Origin: Gemmatimonadota bacterium
GTDB taxonomy: Bacteria > Gemmatimonadota > Gemmatimonadetes > Longimicrobiales > Gaopeijiaceae
Length of the DNA: 64,000 bases
Direction of reading: 5' to 3'
Assembly (NCBI GenBank): GCA_016209885.1
Contig: JACQVF010000060.1
Location: 36,636-100,635 of the forward strand
The notes beneath the pieces are model-generated. The model saw nothing but the letters and a program-made list of their open reading frames with translations, was not told where the DNA came from and ran no database searches. Numbering within the stretch: position 1 is the stretch's first letter; each line of letters starts with the position of its first letter. Shown in pieces: positions 43,496-52,533 of the stretch. The translations under genes and the position numbers were made by a program.

Positions 43496-43838
43496 CACGC
43501 GACCACCCGGGTGCGGTTTACCACCACACCTCGGGGTAGGCAGCCTCAAGGCAGTACCCACCTCGCCCCGACCTTGACAACGTGAACGATTACACATTAG
43601 GGACCCCGCAGCCGGGTTGTCAAGCACTTCCTGCGCGAGGCTCAGATCATGAACCGCCTCGGCACCCAGTCGCCGCCAAAGCTGACGCTGCTATCGACAA
43701 GACCTCCCCCGGCGGTGAGAATCGGACTGGCTGCTCCGACCGTGGAACGGCTTGAAGGCGAGCGAAGTCGAATGGAGTAGCACGGGGTCCGTGAACCTGC
43801 TAAACTGGTGTTAACTGGTGTTAAATCGGAGGTGCGTC
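43496..43838. other. Gene-free region upstream of the lipoprotein gene
   Basis: It holds the TTGACA-like hexamer at 43574-43579, a decayed tail of the transposase remnant and the 10-bp repeat described separately. Local GC content is lower than around it near 43575-43625. GGAGG at 43827-43831 is the ribosome site of the next gene. I see no intact coding sequence. Confidence 0.4.
43803..43822 (+). repeat. Tandem AACTGGTGTT pair before a lipoprotein gene
   Basis: Two exact 10-bp copies followed by AAA, ending 16 bp before the ATG at 43839. Position and helical spacing suit a regulator site or an upstream element of the leader. No regulator is assigned. Confidence 0.55.
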
Positions 43839-44477
43839 ATGTTCAGCTTCCCGGTGGACGGTTCTTCCCGGCCATCGTCCACGGAGGCGTGCTCCGCAAC
43901 CCGCACCGGTCAAGCCGCACTTCCACGTCTTCCCGCATCTTCCGCCTGGGCTCGTTTACTGGCAGCACCGGCTGTCCTCCTCCTGACCGCTTGCGTGGCC
44001 CGAATCTCCAGTCAGGGCGGCGTGGAGCACACGATCGGTCACGCCAGCTATCACGACATCTCGGTTCAAGTACCCGAGGTCCTCAGACGTTACGGCTACG
44101 CCATCTACAACAACGTGGAGACCGGGGCGACCCTTTACATCGAGACGAATTGGATGGATCGCGCCCCCTTCGAGGACGAGGCCAAAAAGGGGGTGGACGC
44201 CGCTCGCACCCGTTTCATCTTCCGGGCGCGCAAGTCAGGCCCTGCGACCTTCACGCTGAGGGTCCATGCGGAAAACCAGGTCAGGGGCGTTCCCAACACC
44301 TCGGACTGGGCAGGCACGGATTGGACCACGATCCCGGCAACTGAGATGTACAAGGCGTACGTACTCGAGCTCTCCACGGAGATCCAGCTCAAGGTGGACG
44401 CAGGCCTGCGAACCTACGGGCCCGCGATCCCACCCCCCGGCTCGGAGCCGGATCCCCAGCCTGGAAGAGCTTCGTAA
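43839..44477 (+). CDS. Hypothetical lipoprotein
   Basis: A 212-residue protein with a long N terminus and a lipoprotein-like signal ending LLLTAC near residue 52. The mature part has YHDISVQVPEVLRRYGYAIYNNVETGATLYIETNWMDRAPFEDEAKKGVDAARTRFIFRAR, an alpha/beta fold without a motif I can name, and a proline-rich end. GGAGG lies 7 bp before the ATG. It stands alone between a SusCD pair and a glycosyltransferase gene, convergent with the latter. An outer-membrane lipoprotein is the best guess. Confidence 0.68.
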   Translation: MFSFPVDGSSRPSSTEACSATRTGQAALPRLPASSAWARLLAAPAVLLLTACVARISSQGGVEHTIGHASYHDISVQVPEVLRRYGYAIYNNVETGATLYIETNWMDRAPFEDEAKKGVDAARTRFIFRARKSGPATFTLRVHAENQVRGVPNTSDWAGTDWTTIPATEMYKAYVLELSTEIQLKVDAGLRTYGPAIPPPGSEPDPQPGRAS

Positions 44478-44573
44478 TCTGCGTAACCTGCGGTCATCGC
44501 ACGCGGTCGCACCTCACCGCCGTCGCCGACGACGAAGATGGCGGCGGTCGTGAGTCCCTCTCCTCCCCATCTT

Positions 44574-46697
44574 TCAGTTCCCCGTCCACAGCTCCTCCAT
44601 CCCCTGTTCGTAAGGAATCAGCCGGAGGCCCCCCGTTCCCAGCCGAACCAGCACCCTGGGCTCACGGTACGGAAAGCGTGCCAGGAGCCGCGCATTCCGG
44701 TCAGTCCCGAAGTCTCGCACGAACATCGCTCCATTCGATCCCAATCCTGGAAGGTCGCCCTGCCAGAGGAGTGGGGGTAGCGCCACGATTCCCGAGTAGT
44801 CGGAAGCGGCCTGCCGTTCGCACTCGGACTCCAAGATCTCGCCCTCGTAGGTGCGGATCACCGAGCCGGAAGGCATCTGGACGTCGCGGAGGGGCCGCTT
44901 CGCGGTTCCGTCAAAATCCAGCTCCGAGCGAGACCCGGCGGCCGCGGGAAGTTCCGGCTCCTCCTCTTCCCGCGTCCTCACGAACAGCTCCACCTCACAG
45001 GTGGAGTTGTGGCGCAAGGCGGCGCGAATCGAATCCAGTCGCATGCCCAGCGCGGAAAGACGAGCACCGAGGCGGGATTCCCAGCCTTCATGCACGAACA
45101 CGAGAGACGGCCGCTCCACGGACGGCGCCTCGATCGCCATGCCCGACCGCTGCACGGTGGTCGCGTAGCTCATCAACTTCGCGGGCCCCGAGAACCCGAG
45201 GGCTACCCCCAAGGCGAGGACAAAAACCGCGGCCACGCCGCTCGGCGTGAGAACCCGGCTCCATCGAGCATTCGCACCCCACTCTGACAGGCCTCGAATC
45301 AGTCCCAGGGCAGCGGCCGTCAGGAGGAGACACCATCCGGGTGCTGCCTCGTAGAGAAGCCGGGGACCCATGAAGAGGTCGTGATGCCAGTACAGCGCGT
45401 TCGCCGCGACGGGCAGCAGCGCCCACACCGCCGCAAGCCGTGTGCCCCGGTCTAGCCTCTGCGCCCAGAGCAGGTAGAGGGCCACCACCACGAGGGCCGG
45501 CACGGGCGTCTGGAGGAGGTCCAGGCTCAGCCCCAGCAGGTCGGCGGAAGTGTATCCTATCACCTCCGGAAGACCGTACGGGCTCCCCCAGGGGTCCACA
45601 TGAAAGCCCAGTCCATGGCTCGGGCCGGCCGCGGCGAGGTACCCGAACCGGGTCGGATCGCCGAACAGCCGTGCGTTGTACGCCATCACGCCACCTACGA
45701 ACGGGGCCGCGCCAGACGCCGCCGCCGCCATGCGTCGCATCCAATCCCGTCGAGTAAACTCCCCGCGTCCGGGTGCGCCTGCCCAGACGATCACGGTCGC
45801 GAAGAAGCCCAGGACCAGAGCCACATAGGGGCGCGTGGCGAAAAGTCCGCCCACGGCCGCTCCGGAGAGCAGCGCCCATCGCCAGGAGCCGTCCACCGAA
45901 CGGAGGGAAGCGAACAGCGCGAGGGCCAGCAACGCCGTCGCCAAGACATGATTCATGTAGGCGCCGGCGTGGAACGCCAGGAAGGGGCTGACCGCCACCA
46001 GGGCAGCTCCAATCCGGGCACTCATGCGATCGTCCGGGAAGAGCCTCTCGGCAACCTGCGTCGTGAGGTAGACGGCCAGACCGAGGAGAAGCGGTCCCAC
46101 CAGCCACGCCAGACCCCCTCTCAAGCCGACCGACAGAAGCGCCGCAAATCCCGGAGGATACTGGGAGACCCAACCGGCGTCCGTCTGGACCATGAACTGG
46201 AACTGCCAGAACTCCGGATCTTCGAGTGGAGGACCGGCCAACATCCCGGCGGCGAAATAGCGACCCTGGACCAGCTGGCTGACCCCGTCGAGAAGGATCG
46301 GACGCCGGTTCAGCTCGTGCACGCTGAACCAGAGAGAGATCCCGGCGGCCAACAGTCCGAGGCCTGCCCCGACCCAAGCCACCGGCGGCCGGAGCAGCCA
46401 CGGCTTTACGGTGGAGCAGAGTGAAGACACCAGGGTCGGGCGTAGGAGCCAGCTCAGGAGAACGGCCAGGACGGCGCCCAGCACCAGGCCCGCCCAATGG
46501 GCCACGAAATACTGCTCCCCGAGTCGCAGAGTCTGCTCCACCGCGGGGCCCGCGGCCCTCACTGCCACCAGCCTGTACCACGGAACCAGCAGCAGCAAGA
46601 GAAGGAGCGCGCCGACCGAGCGCCTGGCACGTCTCAGAGTCGACGGACCCCACCCTTGTTCGACGTTCTTCGGGGGAAAAGGTCGGCGCGCCATCAA
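44574..46697 (-). CDS. Multi-spanning membrane protein, GT-C glycosyltransferase-like
   Basis: A 707-residue protein with about 12-13 hydrophobic segments followed by a soluble C-terminal domain of about 170 residues. The first large extracytoplasmic loop (RRPILLDGVSQLVQGRYFA) carries the Asp and Gln-rich pattern of GT-C enzymes that transfer sugars from lipid-linked donors; YPPGFAALLS and the later YWHHDLFMGPRLLYEAAPG fit as well. Acceptor and sugar are unknown. The family call is by fold pattern only. Confidence 0.65.
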   Translation of the reverse strand: MMARRPFPPKNVEQGWGPSTLRRARRSVGALLLLLLLVPWYRLVAVRAAGPAVEQTLRLGEQYFVAHWAGLVLGAVLAVLLSWLLRPTLVSSLCSTVKPWLLRPPVAWVGAGLGLLAAGISLWFSVHELNRRPILLDGVSQLVQGRYFAAGMLAGPPLEDPEFWQFQFMVQTDAGWVSQYPPGFAALLSVGLRGGLAWLVGPLLLGLAVYLTTQVAERLFPDDRMSARIGAALVAVSPFLAFHAGAYMNHVLATALLALALFASLRSVDGSWRWALLSGAAVGGLFATRPYVALVLGFFATVIVWAGAPGRGEFTRRDWMRRMAAAASGAAPFVGGVMAYNARLFGDPTRFGYLAAAGPSHGLGFHVDPWGSPYGLPEVIGYTSADLLGLSLDLLQTPVPALVVVALYLLWAQRLDRGTRLAAVWALLPVAANALYWHHDLFMGPRLLYEAAPGWCLLLTAAALGLIRGLSEWGANARWSRVLTPSGVAAVFVLALGVALGFSGPAKLMSYATTVQRSGMAIEAPSVERPSLVFVHEGWESRLGARLSALGMRLDSIRAALRHNSTCEVELFVRTREEEEPELPAAAGSRSELDFDGTAKRPLRDVQMPSGSVIRTYEGEILESECERQAASDYSGIVALPPLLWQGDLPGLGSNGAMFVRDFGTDRNARLLARFPYREPRVLVRLGTGGLRLIPYEQGMEELWTGN

Positions 46698-46762
46698 ATC
46701 CCCCCCTCATCCACCTGCAGTTTTGTGCTTAGGGGGTACCACTTCGCGCCACCGGCCACTCC

Positions 46763-47590
46763 CTACCCGTCGCGGAGCAGCAGGTAGCGCCCGACGTCGC
46801 CTGCTCGCGCAAACTCCACCACCTGATAGCCCCGATCGAGGTAGGCCATGAACGCCGCCCGCGTCTTCCTCCGCCAGTCCAGCGCCAGCTCTGCAGAGAG
46901 CGCTTTGAGCCCCTGGATGTCCGCCGGAATCGTGATGAGCACCCGCGAAACGTTGAGGGAGATGTCCGGCTCACCGCTTAGCAAGCCGCAGGGCAACCGG
47001 CGCGGCGCGTTCACGACGGGCACGTCGGCGAGATCGCATCCGCGGGGTGAGCGCTCCTCCCCGCTCAGTCGCCGTCGCACGCGCTCGCTGGCAATCTCCC
47101 AGCTCGCCACCAGGCGATCGGTGCCGATCCCTTCGTGCAGGGCCGAGTCGGTCTCTCCGTAGAGGTCTGCGCGGTACTCGCGCGCCTCCACACCCAGGCG
47201 CGCGAAGTTCAGGTACGCGTTCCGCGACTCCAGGGGGTCGAACGTCCACTGGACCCGGGTCACTCCCCGCGGGAGCAACAGCTCGCGCTGGAACAACTTC
47301 AGGCGCGTGCCGAGCTGGCGGTTCTGGAACCCCGGCCGCACGGCCAGCGTGTCCGACCAGTGGACGGGGACTCCCCCATCTTCTCCGGTGAGCCCGAACA
47401 CGAAACCCACGAGCAACCCGCGGGCGTCGAAGGCGCCAGCCACCACGCCTCCGAGCCGCTGGGCGGCCATGAGCAGCGATGCGGGAACCACCTCGGTGTA
47501 CCGTTCGCCCCAGACTTCCCGCTGGAGGTCCGCGCACGCCCGGAACTCCGCGGGGGTCACGAGAGAACGGATCTCGTACGGCGGCGCCAT
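46763..47590 (-). CDS. GNAT-superfamily predicted acetyltransferase, COG3375-like
   Basis: A 275-residue cytosolic protein. Sequence markers: FRACADLQREVWGE, VVAGAFDARGLLVGFVFGLTGEDGG, HWSDTLAVRPGFQNRQLGTRLKLFQRE with the acetyl-CoA binding turn, TFDPLESRNAYLNFARLG, and LYGETDSALHEGIGTDRLVASWEI. These match a distinct group of predicted acetyltransferases. It is the last gene in line with the deacylase operon, 104 bp behind it, so it may act on the liberated amino acids; this is inference. A broken copy of its middle part lies at 37013-37317. Confidence 0.82.
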   Translation of the reverse strand: MAPPYEIRSLVTPAEFRACADLQREVWGERYTEVVPASLLMAAQRLGGVVAGAFDARGLLVGFVFGLTGEDGGVPVHWSDTLAVRPGFQNRQLGTRLKLFQRELLLPRGVTRVQWTFDPLESRNAYLNFARLGVEAREYRADLYGETDSALHEGIGTDRLVASWEIASERVRRRLSGEERSPRGCDLADVPVVNAPRRLPCGLLSGEPDISLNVSRVLITIPADIQGLKALSAELALDWRRKTRAAFMAYLDRGYQVVEFARAGDVGRYLLLRDG

Positions 47591-47694
47591 GAGCGGCGGT
47601 GCTAAGCGTCAGCCCGGCGGGCGCTGCGCGCCCCGACTCGGGATGATGCCGCGAGCAAACACGGCAGTGCGGGTCCCCATCGTCGAATGATCGC

Positions 47695-49314
47695 TCAGGG
47701 AGAATACGGCTGCCAGTTCGACCGGCGGAGTGCCCGGCCGGGGCGGGCTTCCGTGAGTCTCCGGCCATCGATCACGACCTCACCGTTCACGATGACGTAC
47801 TCGATGCCGAGCGGCGGCAGCTCCGGATTCGTACGCGTCCCGCGATCCGCGACGCGGCCGGCATCGATGATCACCACATCCGCCTTGAGCCCCTGACCGA
47901 TGCGGCCGCGATCGCCAAGCCCCAAGATCTCCGCCGAGCGCCCGGTCATCTTGGCGATCGCCTCCGGCAGCGAAAGGATCCCCTTCTCCCGCACGTAGAC
48001 GCCGAGGACACGGGGGAAGGCCCCGTACCCTCGGGGATGCCTACCACGGAGGCTTCCGTCCGAGCTGATCACCACCTGCGGCTGCCGCACGATACGATTC
48101 AGGTCTTCCTCGCTCATGGCCGTTCCGATGATCCCGACCTGTGGACCCGCCTCACGGATCATCTCCTGGATCACCGTCACGGGATCCTGGCCTCGCGCCG
48201 CCGCGATCTCGGCCAGCGTCTTCCCCTCGTAGGAAGGCTCGGGACGGTAGCGCGTGATCATCACGTTCTGCGCACCGCCGATCTCCTCGAGCCCGGCCTC
48301 CCACTTCCCGCGGTTCCCCCAGTCCCGGTCCGGGATCAGCACGTAGAGGCTCGACTGCCAATAGGTGTAAGGGTACCAGTCACCCGTGACCCGCGCGCCC
48401 GATCGGACCGCATCCTCGAGAAGCGCCAGGGCCTCCTGGGCCCGTCCCCATACGCGCTTCGAAGCAAGCTTCATGTGCGAGATGTGCACCGGGATCCCGG
48501 CCGCGCCTCCCACGCGGATCGCCTCGCGCCACGCCTCCAGCACCCCGTTCTCCTCGTCCCGGACGTGGCTGGCGTAGTACCCGCCGTAGCGCTGAGCCAC
48601 GCGAGCCAGGACCACGACCTCCTCCATCGTGGCGAAGAACCCGGGGTCGTACTCCAGACCCGTCGAGAGACCGACCGCCCCGTCACGCATGGCGCGATCT
48701 ACAAGGGCGGCCATGCTCTCGGTCTCCGCAGCGCTGGCCCCACGCCGGGAATCGCCGCCCAGGACGGCACTCCGAACCGTCCCGTGTCCCACCATCGTCG
48801 AGAAGTTGATCGCCGGGCGGAGGCGCTCGACGAGTTCGTAAAACTGCCAGACCGGGAGCGCGGAGCCGCCATCCTGGCCCACCACCGCCGTGGTGATCCC
48901 CTGCCGGATCTGGCTCTCCGCGTCAGGCATATCCTCGATCCCGCGGTCGGCATGGCTGTGCATATCGATGAACCCGGGAGCGACCACCTTCCCCGACGCG
49001 TCGATCCGCCGCTCTCCCTGGCGGGGCCGGAGGCCCGCTGCCACCTCCACGATGGCGTCCCCGCTGATCCGCACGTCGGCCACGCGCCCCGGCGCCCCCG
49101 TCCCGTCGATCACGGTCCCGCCGCTGATGAGAATCGAGCCCTGCGCCGCAGCGCCCTGCGCCCCGTTCAGGCCGCGCGGGCCGAGGAGGGCCAGAAGGAG
49201 CGGGACCAGGGAGACGAGCCGAACAGCGCCGCGCGGCTCACGGTCCACCGGGCTCCGCACTCGGCACCGCCCGAGGCCGGAGAAATCACACAGCCCGCAC
49301 AGCGTCCCGCTCAC
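47695..49314 (-). CDS. Exported N-acyl-D-amino-acid deacylase-type amidohydrolase (paralogue A)
   Basis: Predicted to hydrolyse N-acyl-D-amino acids or related amides in the periplasm. A hydrophobic export signal (LVSLVPLLLALLG) lies around residues 33-45. Family features: ILISGGTVIDGTGAPG, APGFIDMHSHAD (HxH), YYASHVRDEENG and ISHMKLASK (metal His), VVISSDGSLRGRHPRGYGAFPRVL (catalytic Asp). The position after QGITT is GQDGGS instead of GNCG. Its GTG overlaps the stop of the upstream unrecognised gene (GTGA), so the pair is coupled in translation. Confidence 0.87.
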   Translation of the reverse strand: MSGTLCGLCDFSGLGRCRVRSPVDREPRGAVRLVSLVPLLLALLGPRGLNGAQGAAAQGSILISGGTVIDGTGAPGRVADVRISGDAIVEVAAGLRPRQGERRIDASGKVVAPGFIDMHSHADRGIEDMPDAESQIRQGITTAVVGQDGGSALPVWQFYELVERLRPAINFSTMVGHGTVRSAVLGGDSRRGASAAETESMAALVDRAMRDGAVGLSTGLEYDPGFFATMEEVVVLARVAQRYGGYYASHVRDEENGVLEAWREAIRVGGAAGIPVHISHMKLASKRVWGRAQEALALLEDAVRSGARVTGDWYPYTYWQSSLYVLIPDRDWGNRGKWEAGLEEIGGAQNVMITRYRPEPSYEGKTLAEIAAARGQDPVTVIQEMIREAGPQVGIIGTAMSEEDLNRIVRQPQVVISSDGSLRGRHPRGYGAFPRVLGVYVREKGILSLPEAIAKMTGRSAEILGLGDRGRIGQGLKADVVIIDAGRVADRGTRTNPELPPLGIEYVIVNGEVVIDGRRLTEARPGRALRRSNWQPYSP

Positions 49315-50501
49315 GGGACGTCACACACCGTATAGCCCGGACGCTCCAGGCGGCACACCCGGGGCTCGCGCTTCGCCCACACCTTCATCTCCCGCTGGGT
49401 CGACACGGTCTCGATGACCCCACTCTCCAGCACGGTGAGCGGCTCATTGATGGTATAGCCGATCACCCGGCCGTTCTGGACCACCCTGCTCAGGATGTAC
49501 GGGATCACCGCCGTGCGCCGGCCCTGGAGGTGCTCGGACACCACGGTCGTGATCTGCGTGGCGACTCCGTTTCCGTCCACCACGATCCGGTACTCGTCGG
49601 CCAGCGCCACCCGCGTCCCCGCCTTCACCAGGATCTGGAACTCCGGCTCCCGGCTACCGGTCATGACTTGGAGCGCCACGTCCACCACGAGCTGTGCCAC
49701 GGCGAGGTGCGGGTGGATCTCGTTCATGATGGTCTCCACCACCGCGCCCGTGCGCCGGTCTTCTCCGCGGGCATGACCGTAGTCGTATCGGCGGTCCACC
49801 AGCGCCGAGTTGTGCATGGCCACCGCGCCGTTGCGGTCCACCGCAATGAGGCCCACATCCAGGCTCTCGTTGTGCTTCATCACACTGTCCACCGCCGCGC
49901 GCGCGGAGACCGCGCTCTTCAGGAGCAGGAACACCTCGTGATTGACAGGTAGCCCGTTCTTGCCGACGACGGACGGGAGACGATGCCCCACCACGAAGCC
50001 GATCCCATCACCCGCCGTGGGGTAGCGCTCCGGCTGCGGCTCGCCGATCCTCGGCTCCCGAGGCCCTGTCGAAATGAGCCCCGCCATCCGCGCTTCCGCG
50101 ATCTCCGGTGGCGGCGCTACACCCGTCTCCTCCCCGCTGATGAACAGCGTGGCTGTGCCGCCTCGACCGAAGTTGCTGAACCGGTGGATCTTCCCGTCCC
50201 GCGTCATGGCCCAGAAGGTGGCGACGCCGTGGATCGAACCGGTGGAGATCTTCTCCGCCGCCTCCAGCGCCCGAAACACCGCCTCGCCGGCCCTCGGGCC
50301 CGACGCGGCGATCCCGATCGTGCCCGGCCGCTCGCGGCTCAGACTGCCCGGCAGTGCCCACCCCGTCCCGTCCCTCCTGCCTGGGTCCTGCGACGCCCGC
50401 AGCAATGACGGAAACGCGGTCAACACAAGCGCACTGAGGAGTAGGGCAACGGGTCCGCGCTCCGCAATGCGCAACCGCGCATCCAGAACTCTCTCATGCA
50501 T
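49311..50501 (-). CDS. Exported conserved protein of unrecognised family (copy A)
   Basis: A 396-residue protein with a signal peptide (hydrophobic LLLSALVLTAF). I cannot assign a family. Core segments shared with copy B at 52534: GTI then ASGPRAGEAVFRAL, AAEKIS, FGRGGTATLFISGEETG, AGDGIGFVVGHRLPSVVG, GLPVNHEVFLLL, VGLIAVDRNGAVAMHNSALVDRRYDYGHARGEDR and VMTGSREPEFQILVKAGT. The VGLIAVDR.G.VA..NSA segment recalls Ntn-hydrolases, and Thr after the GTI-type Gly could be a nucleophile exposed by self-cleavage; this is a guess. It is coupled to the deacylase that follows. GGAGGG precedes ATG 50501. Confidence 0.75.
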   Translation of the reverse strand: MHERVLDARLRIAERGPVALLLSALVLTAFPSLLRASQDPGRRDGTGWALPGSLSRERPGTIGIAASGPRAGEAVFRALEAAEKISTGSIHGVATFWAMTRDGKIHRFSNFGRGGTATLFISGEETGVAPPPEIAEARMAGLISTGPREPRIGEPQPERYPTAGDGIGFVVGHRLPSVVGKNGLPVNHEVFLLLKSAVSARAAVDSVMKHNESLDVGLIAVDRNGAVAMHNSALVDRRYDYGHARGEDRRTGAVVETIMNEIHPHLAVAQLVVDVALQVMTGSREPEFQILVKAGTRVALADEYRIVVDGNGVATQITTVVSEHLQGRRTAVIPYILSRVVQNGRVIGYTINEPLTVLESGVIETVSTQREMKVWAKREPRVCRLERPGYTVCDVP

Positions 50502-50606
50502 CGCTCGGCTCCCTCCGCCCACTACCATGGTTCCGGTAGAGTGCTGCCGCCCACAAATGCAGGCACCCTCGCGCGTGGAAAGCGCTTGTGGCCCAGGGCC
50601 GTCGGT

Positions 50607-52349
50607 TCACCTCCCGACGACCACGATGCCGGGCAGAGCCCCGGTCAGGTGCCCTCGGTCCAGGGTGAACTGGCCGTTCACAATCACGTATTCGATGCCT
50701 TCACTGTACTCCCTCGGCTCCAGGTATGTCGCGCGGTCGCGGATCCTGTTCAGGTCGAAAATGACAATGTCCGCCGCGAAGCCTTCGCGTACATAACCGC
50801 GTTCCCGCAGACCTATGATCTGGGCCGGCAACCCCGTGCAGGAGCGGATCGCGAAGGGGAGCGAGATGGTCCCTCGATCCTTGACGTAGCGGGCAATCTT
50901 GCGCGGGTATGAGCCATAGTAGCGAGGGTGAAGCCCCCGTCCACTTCCGCCCTCCCCGGTTCGGTCCGTGTCGACCCCGGCATCTGAAGAAGTCGCGGTA
51001 TATTCCTGCTGCATGTATCGCTCGATATCCGGCTCATCCATAGCACGATTCCGAATGTAGGCACCCTCCGGTATGCCCTCGTACCCATTGAGGGAGAACT
51101 CGATCAAGGCCTCCACCTCGCTGATCCCCCGCATCCTGGCCACCTCGGCCAGAGACTTTCCTATCAGCGCGGCGTCCGGATGATCGAGGATGAGAAGGCG
51201 GTCCGCTCCCCCGTTGGCATCGATCAGGAACTCGATATCCCGCTTCAGCACGTCACCGCTGCCGGAGGCGGCCAGGTTCCGCCGCAGGTTCTCTCGGTAA
51301 CGGTCCAGAACCCCGGTCTCCCTCAACCTCGGGCTGTCCAGACCGCCGCTCGCTTCGACCGCTGCGTCCACCAGGGCCCAGGGCGGGATCAGCGTGGTTC
51401 GCCCACTCCCGTACGAGTCCCAGGGGTACTGGTCGAGATAGACCTGATGTCCCTCGGCACGAGCAAGATCGATCAGGCGGACGTCAATGGCCGAACGTCC
51501 AAACGAGGAACGGCCCTGAGCCTTGACGTGGCTAGCGACTGCCGGAATCCCTGCCTCCTTCGCGACGCGAATCGTCTCCTCGAGGGCACGCACTCCGTCG
51601 ACCGCCCAGTAATCCACCATACTGGGGACCTGCCAGATGTTCGGAAGCTGCGCTTCGCTACGCTGGTGGGCAAAGTAGAACCCCCCGTACGGAGCGACGG
51701 CCTTCGCCAGCTCGACGAGCTCCTCGCTCGAGCTGAAGCGGCCGGGGCGGTACTCGAGCCCGGCCCCCAACCCCCAAGCACCCTGATCCATCCCCTGGCG
51801 GACGAGTGCCTTCATCTGTTCCAGCTCCGCAGGGGTTGCCGTTCGCTCATAATCGTCACCCATAATCTTCGAGCGAACGGTCCCGTGCCCGACCATCGGA
51901 ACGACGTTCAGGCCCATACCCAGCTTCCTGAAGGCAGCGATCTCCGCGGCGACCGGCCATGCCTGATTCCGTCCGTCGGCACCGCCGACGACCGTCGTAA
52001 TCCCCTGACTCACGAGATTGTGCGCGCTTCGAGCTTCCACGTCATCGGAGGCAAGCGCGCGATCCGCGTGGGAATGCATGTCGATGAAGCCCGGGGCAAC
52101 GTAGAGATCGCGCGCCTCAATCGTGCGCCGCGCCGCCGCACCCTGCAACCGTCCGATGGCGATGATCCGGTCACCACGGATTCCCACATCCGCACGGAAA
52201 TCCGGGTTGCCCGTGCCGTCCAGTACTCGGCCATTCTGGATGAGAATGTCGAAAGGCTGGCCCTGCGCGGACAGTGCTTGACACCCGACAAGGGCCATTG
52301 CAGCCCAGAGCGCCGACACGAGCTTCGTACGGCGACCCACAAGCAGCAT
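50607..52349 (-). CDS. Exported N-acyl-D-amino-acid deacylase-type amidohydrolase (paralogue B)
   Basis: A 580-residue paralogue. The signal ends in MALVGC, a lipobox-like site. Family features: FDILIQNGRVLDGTG, APGFIDMHSHADRAL, YFAHQRSEA and ASHVKAQG (metal His), TATSSDAG (catalytic Asp region), LHPRYYGSYPRKIARYV, GFAADIVIFD. GNCG is GADGRN here. Compared with paralogue A it has insertions of about 40 residues near 245-285 and near 430-470. ATG 52349 has a GGAGGGGGAG ribosome site. It lies 184 bp after copy B of the unrecognised protein. Confidence 0.87.
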   Translation of the reverse strand: MLLVGRRTKLVSALWAAMALVGCQALSAQGQPFDILIQNGRVLDGTGNPDFRADVGIRGDRIIAIGRLQGAAARRTIEARDLYVAPGFIDMHSHADRALASDDVEARSAHNLVSQGITTVVGGADGRNQAWPVAAEIAAFRKLGMGLNVVPMVGHGTVRSKIMGDDYERTATPAELEQMKALVRQGMDQGAWGLGAGLEYRPGRFSSSEELVELAKAVAPYGGFYFAHQRSEAQLPNIWQVPSMVDYWAVDGVRALEETIRVAKEAGIPAVASHVKAQGRSSFGRSAIDVRLIDLARAEGHQVYLDQYPWDSYGSGRTTLIPPWALVDAAVEASGGLDSPRLRETGVLDRYRENLRRNLAASGSGDVLKRDIEFLIDANGGADRLLILDHPDAALIGKSLAEVARMRGISEVEALIEFSLNGYEGIPEGAYIRNRAMDEPDIERYMQQEYTATSSDAGVDTDRTGEGGSGRGLHPRYYGSYPRKIARYVKDRGTISLPFAIRSCTGLPAQIIGLRERGYVREGFAADIVIFDLNRIRDRATYLEPREYSEGIEYVIVNGQFTLDRGHLTGALPGIVVVGR

Positions 52350-52533
52350 CTCCCCCTCCTCGATACCACTCCGCCCAGACCCGATTCTGCACCTCCCAAT
52401 CACGGGCGGACCGCCACCCGTCCCCCGGGCAGGCTCAGCCGCCAGGGTCCGTCCCTTCGGGATAGTTCAGCCCCGGCGTTGACCTGCCGCAGCGCGATCT
52501 CGACCCTCCCGCGCGCTCGCCCACGTCGGATCG

